Shown here piece after piece: positions 60,847 to 64,000 of a DNA stretch of 64,000 bases (the stretch's first letter is position 1; every line of letters starts with the position of its first letter). The stretch comes from Shinella kummerowiae (lineage in GTDB: Bacteria; Pseudomonadota; Alphaproteobacteria; Rhizobiales; Rhizobiaceae). Position numbers and translations under genes: made by a program. The stretch lies in NCBI RefSeq assembly GCF_009827055.1, contig NZ_WUMK01000006.1:310001-374000 (forward strand). The letters run 5' to 3'. Under the pieces are notes generated by a model. The model did not search any database, was not told the DNA's origin, and was given only the letters and a program-made list of their open reading frames with translations.

Positions 60847-61716
60847 GTGCAGGACATGAACGCCGCCAGAGACCTCCACCCCGAGCACCTTCGTTCGCTT
60901 CTGCATTTCTATGCGGATGCGGGCGTGGAATGGCTGCTGGAGGAGGAACCAGTCGATCGCTTTGCCGAATTCCAGGCGATGCGCGCCGCCCGAGGCGTAC
61001 CGGCACAGCCGGAGGCGGTGTCCGCGCCGCAGCAGCCGGCGCGGCAGGCCTCCGTGCGGCAGGAGCAGCCGCGCGCCGCGGCCCCTGCTCCCTTGCCGAA
61101 TGTCGCCATACCGGACGGACAGGCCGTCGCCGAGGCCGAATTTGCCGCGAGCAGCGCGCGCTCGCTGGACGAGTTGCGCACGGCCATGGAGGCCTTCAAC
61201 GGCTGCAATCTCAAGACCAGCGCCCGCTGCCTCGTGTTTGCCGAGGGCAATCCCAGACCGTCCATCATGGTCATCGGCGCCATGCCGAATGCCGAGGACG
61301 ATCGCGATGGCCAGCCCTTCTCCGGCCGGCAGGGCGCGATGCTCGACCGCATGCTTGGCGGTATCGGGCTTGCCCGCAGCGACCTCTTGATCACCAATGT
61401 CGTTCCATGGCGGCCGCCGGGCAACCGCCCACCATCACAACGCGAGGCCGATATCTGCCGGCCGTTCATCGAGCGACAGATTGCGCTCGCCGAGCCGAAT
61501 CATCTGCTGGTTCTCGGCAATTTTGCCGCGCGATTCCTGCTCCGATCGAACGATACGATCCACCAATTGCGCGGCGAATGGCGGGAAATCGATGTTTGCG
61601 GGCGCACCATTCCGGCATTTGCGACGCTGCACCCGCAAGATCTGGTGACAGCGGCGATCAGCAAGCGCCTTGCCTGGCAGGATTTGCTTGCTTTTCGTGC
61701 AGGGCTCGAAAGTTAG
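60847..61716 (+). CDS. Uracil-DNA glycosylase family 4-like protein
   Basis: A 289-residue protein: a variable Pro/Ala-rich N-terminal part (to about 110), then a family-4 UDG domain. Motif A appears as MVIGAMPNAEDDRDGQPFSG, followed by GAMLDRML, and motif B as LHPQDLV near the end. Cys residues that may bind the 4Fe-4S cluster lie in GCNLKTSARC and elsewhere, but the spacing differs from the archetype. It removes uracil from DNA if active. The GTG start is given; an ATG three codons later is as likely. Confidence 0.82.
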   Translation: MQDMNAARDLHPEHLRSLLHFYADAGVEWLLEEEPVDRFAEFQAMRAARGVPAQPEAVSAPQQPARQASVRQEQPRAAAPAPLPNVAIPDGQAVAEAEFAASSARSLDELRTAMEAFNGCNLKTSARCLVFAEGNPRPSIMVIGAMPNAEDDRDGQPFSGRQGAMLDRMLGGIGLARSDLLITNVVPWRPPGNRPPSQREADICRPFIERQIALAEPNHLLVLGNFAARFLLRSNDTIHQLRGEWREIDVCGRTIPAFATLHPQDLVTAAISKRLAWQDLLAFRAGLES

Positions 61717-61927
61717 GCAGCAAGTCCATAGTCAACGTTTTCAATGGCTTGACTGCCGCGCCATGGCAACCCGTTTGGATTCGCCGCAACTTTGCTTCAG
61801 GCATGAACAAATTGTTTCAGCAGCCATGCGAATTGGACATATCTGCCGGGCAGAATGTCGCATTGCAAAATCGATGTTGCGGCGCAATATATCGAGACGG
61901 GAGGGATAGGATTTAAGGAATCGACCC

Positions 61928-62104
61928 ATGACCGCCCGCTTTCGGCCCATTCATTCGAGCTTCGAGACGCTCCGCCATTCCGGTCTTCGCACCGGGCACG
62001 GCTTCGGCAGCATCGCTGCCCGGGCCAACGAGCAGCTCACGGCCACGGGCTTTGCCCGCATAAACCGCCCCGTCCAGCTCTTCTCCGAGTTCATCACGCG
62101 CTGA
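61928..62104 (+). CDS. Small basic protein of unknown function
   Basis: A 58-residue product, Arg-rich and without membrane segment: MTARFRPIHSSFETLRHSGL, then RTGHGFGSIAARANEQL and a C-terminus QLFSEFITR. AAGGAA lies ten bases upstream. I recognise no family. A second small gene follows after 41 bases, so they may form a unit. Confidence 0.5.
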   Translation: MTARFRPIHSSFETLRHSGLRTGHGFGSIAARANEQLTATGFARINRPVQLFSEFITR

Positions 62105-62145
62105 GTGAAATCCTTCGCCCGCGCCACCGTTTCAAGGAGCAAGCC

Positions 62146-62289
62146 ATGACCAAGATTCGTAAACTGATCGCCGACATTGCCGACATCCGCGTCGCCGTGA
62201 ATGCTGCCCGGGAATATTCCGTGCTGGCCTCGCTGCCGCGCGATGCCGCCCAGCGCCGCGATCCGCTCAAGGCCTTCCTGCCGAACTGA
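62146..62289 (+). CDS. Small protein of unknown function
   Basis: A 47-residue product starting MTKIRKLIADIADIRVAVNA, a probable amphipathic helix, then ARE and a polar tail DAAQRRDPLKAFLPN. The ribosome site AAGGAGCAAGCC is excellent, which supports a real gene. No family recognised. Its 3' side faces the structured micro-ORF locus on the opposite strand. Confidence 0.6.
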   Translation: MTKIRKLIADIADIRVAVNAAREYSVLASLPRDAAQRRDPLKAFLPN

Positions 62290-62342
62290 GGTCCGGCCGC
62301 GGCTTTGAAACCGGCTGCCGCCGTGGTACCATCATCATCGTG

Positions 62343-62479
62343 AGGAGGTGAGACGCCTTTCTCCGGTGGAGACCGGGCCGAAGCCCGATCTCCGTTTTCT
62401 TAGCTGATTGTCAGGGTGAACCGCCAAGTCCTGAACCTGATCGTCAGCGTAAGCCGGATTTTCAAACGTCTCACCTCCT
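62343..62479 (-). ncRNA. Structured transcript candidate with SD/anti-SD pairing
   Basis: On the minus strand, in order: AGGAGGTGAGACG (62479-62467), a 22-codon frame, a hairpin with 11-bp stem and cUUCGg tetraloop (62393-62368), then CGTCTCACCTCCT (62355-62343). The last block is the exact complement of the first over 13 bases and includes CACCTCCT, the 16S rRNA anti-Shine-Dalgarno. Thus the 3' part can mask the ribosome site. The hairpin has a wobble pair on this strand but a mismatch on the other, pointing to the minus strand as the functional RNA. Promoter and true ends are not known. Confidence 0.55.
62400..62465 (-). CDS. 21-residue basic beta-type micropeptide
   Basis: A TTG-start frame eight bases after AGGAGG. 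The product is 21 residues; it begins with Met (from TTG), then KIRLTLTI, and continues with alternating basic or Thr and hydrophobic residues to TLTIS. One Lys, four Arg and no acidic residue give a charge near +5. The strict alternation fits an amphipathic beta strand. I recognise no family. The optimal ribosome site and the masking element downstream argue for translation under control, but coding is not proven. Confidence 0.5.
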   Translation of the reverse strand: MKIRLTLTIRFRTWRFTLTIS

Positions 62480-62665
62480 TTCGTCTTGCCGAGATTTCCC
62501 GGCGGATTGTTGTAACACAACCCTTCCGCGAATTCGCTGAATTCCGGTCCTTCGCAAATCTTCTTGCTTACGTCAGTCACTGTCGCAGTGGACAGCGCGC
62601 CGTCGCCGCAATAGAGCGACACTCCGAAACAGAATGCGCAACCTGCGCCCTCTCCCGGAGCCCCC

Positions 62666-63946
62666 ATGCTGGCGAGCCTTGTCTCCATCCTGAGCCTGAT
62701 GTTGTCCACGCTGCTGATGATGGTGGCGTTCGGCCTGCAGAGTTATGTCGTGCCGGTGCGGGCGGTTGCAGAAGGCTGGTCAACGCAGACGATCGCAATG
62801 ATCGCGACGGGCTATACGGTCGGGTTCACGCTCTCCTGCGTCGTCACGCCGAAATTCGTGCTGCTTGTTGGCCATGTGCGGGTCTTCGTGGCGCTGATCA
62901 CGCTGCTCGCCATTGCGATCCTGCTGTGTGCGCTCGTCGTCGACTGGCGGGCGTGGATGCTGTTTCGCGCCATTTCCGGTTTCGCCATCTCCGGCAGCTA
63001 TCTTATCATCGAAAGCTGGCTGAACGAACGCGTGACCAACGAGAATCGCGGCTCCGTCTTCTCGATCTACCTGATCACCACGATGGTCGGCACGATCGGC
63101 GGGCAATATCTCGTGCCGCTCGGCGATCCGTCCAACACCTCGCTGTTCATCCTGTGCGGCATCATCTTCTCGGTAGCACTTTTGCCGACCGCCCTCACCT
63201 CCTCGCCGCTTCCCGCCCCGCCGACGCAGGCTCGCTTCGACCTACCCAAACTCTACCGGCGCTCGCCCGTCGCCGTCGTCGGCGCGTTTCTTGCCGGCGC
63301 GCTTTCCGGCGCCTGGCTCAACCTCGGCGGCGTGTTCACACAGCGCACCGGCCTGTCGACCGCGGAAGGCGCGACATTGCTTGCCTGCGTGCTGCTCGGC
63401 AGCGCGCTTGCGCAAATTCCGATCGGCCGCGCCTCGGACCGCATGGACCGTCGCCTTGTCATGGTCGTCTGCGGCATTGTCGGCACGATTTCCTGCCTGG
63501 TGATGTCAATGGTAGCCGGTGGGCCGGCAATGGTGCTTTATGCGGTCGCAGCCTTCGTCGGCTCGGTCATCTTCCCGATCTATGCGCTGAACGTGGCGCA
63601 TGCCAACGACCGCGCCCAGCCAAACGAATATGTCGAGGTCTCCTCGGGCATGATGATCGTCTATGGCTTCGGCACGATTTCCGGGCCGCTGATGGTCGGC
63701 CCCATCATGGACCGCTTCGGCCCCGGTTCGTTGTTTGCGGTGCTCGCCGTCTATTTCGCGCTCTACGGCGCCTATGCCGCCTGGCGCATCAGCCGGCGCG
63801 AAGCCAATGAAGGCCTCGTTAGCAAGACGGACTATCAGGCGATGTCGGCGCAGCCGCTTGGCGCCGATGCCGCCGCTGCAGCCCTCCAGCCGGATGCCGT
63901 GACGGACGAGCGGGTCGAGGACACGACGACTCCGGAATGGCGTTGA
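62666..63946 (+). CDS. MFS transporter (YcaD-like)
   Basis: A 426-residue transporter with 12 predicted helices. GLQSYVVPVRAVAEGWS in helix 1, SGSYLIIESWLNERVTNENRG in the helix 4-5 loop and GRASDRMDRRLVMVV between the halves are typical of the YcaD/EmrD-like MFS group. The C-terminal tail of about 45 residues is polar and acidic. Substrate unknown. CCCGGAGCCCCC precedes the ATG. The upstream region overlaps the micropeptide locus on the other strand. Confidence 0.88.
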   Translation: MLASLVSILSLMLSTLLMMVAFGLQSYVVPVRAVAEGWSTQTIAMIATGYTVGFTLSCVVTPKFVLLVGHVRVFVALITLLAIAILLCALVVDWRAWMLFRAISGFAISGSYLIIESWLNERVTNENRGSVFSIYLITTMVGTIGGQYLVPLGDPSNTSLFILCGIIFSVALLPTALTSSPLPAPPTQARFDLPKLYRRSPVAVVGAFLAGALSGAWLNLGGVFTQRTGLSTAEGATLLACVLLGSALAQIPIGRASDRMDRRLVMVVCGIVGTISCLVMSMVAGGPAMVLYAVAAFVGSVIFPIYALNVAHANDRAQPNEYVEVSSGMMIVYGFGTISGPLMVGPIMDRFGPGSLFAVLAVYFALYGAYAAWRISRREANEGLVSKTDYQAMSAQPLGADAAAAALQPDAVTDERVEDTTTPEWR

Positions 63947-64000
63947 TCCCGCGCGAAAACTGGACCTGCTTTTACCCCTGCGGCAGCTTATGGCGAAGCT

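Noticed and set aside
62335-62709. Minus-strand frame of 124 codons overlapping the micro-ORF and the start of the MFS gene
   Set aside because: It has no family similarity, runs through the hairpin and anti-SD block, and overlaps the MFS start; the small TTG frame with the ribosome site explains the locus better.

Overview
This is a GC-rich, gene-dense chromosomal stretch from an alphaproteobacterium, most likely a member of the Rhizobiaceae (Rhizobium/Ensifer/Shinella type). The call rests on several things seen together: the rsh/acpS/lepB/rnc/era block beside rpoZ, a RopA-type porin, a myo-inositol cluster whose IolC is fused to a DUF2090 aldolase-like domain, a DUF3563 micro-protein, an NYN-domain protein typical of the group, and palindromic intergenic repeats of the rhizobial kind. 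The genus is not settled by the sequence.

Layout. 0.2-4.7 kb: a PotD-like periplasmic binding protein overlapping a membrane GGDEF-EAL protein (the gene order of the Vibrio NspS-MbaA polyamine sensor), then a glycerophosphodiesterase. 4.7-14.4 kb: housekeeping genes, mostly on the minus strand (era, rnc, lepB, acpS, DUF2062, DUF3563, rsh, rpoZ, smpB, dapA), with an NYN-domain gene and an unknown gene on the plus strand. 14.7-19 kb: lytic transglycosylase, alpha/beta hydrolase, porin. 19.5-21.6 kb: a scar in which the start of an IS3-type OrfA is joined to the C-terminal end of a lost RTX gene, then tRNA-Ser(GCU), then an intact RTX protein. 21.6-26.3 kb: a MarR/GST pair with two palindromic operators, and a large secreted caspase-like/Sel1 protein with an internal tandem duplication. 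26.4-34.5 kb: inositol catabolism (Gfo/Idh/MocA oxidoreductase, iolR, iolC, iolD, iolE, iolB) with IolR-type operators.

34.6-43.9 kb: PHB-depolymerase-like esterase, glutaryl-CoA dehydrogenase, two PilZ-type genes, a HisC-like aminotransferase, several small secreted or membrane proteins, YnfA family protein, AMP nucleosidase, and a VapBC-type toxin-antitoxin pair. 43.9-46.8 kb: divergent class III aminotransferase and glutamine-synthetase-like enzyme, probably amine (putrescine) catabolism. 47-54.9 kb: lipid kinase, MFS exporter, DoxX, an Lrp-regulator/EamA-exporter pair, a betaine/choline-type ABC permease and binding protein with no ATPase gene, and an L,D-transpeptidase. 55.2-58.6 kb: ETF-ubiquinone oxidoreductase divergent from a D-2-hydroxyacid dehydrogenase of FAD type, with a palindrome between them; the dehydrogenase probably feeds electrons to ETF and then ETF-QO. 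58.6-64 kb: an SDR lacking the usual catalytic Tyr/Lys, a YegD-like Hsp70, a family-4 uracil-DNA glycosylase, two small proteins, a compact structured micro-ORF locus, and an MFS transporter.

The most unusual item is the locus at 62343-62479 (minus strand). A 21-codon reading frame has a perfect Shine-Dalgarno, and a 13-nt exact complement of that Shine-Dalgarno lies downstream, beyond a cUUCGg hairpin. This is the architecture expected of a translationally self-masked small mRNA, as in type I toxins. Next in interest are the caspase-like protein, the NspS-MbaA-like pair and the RTX/IS scar.
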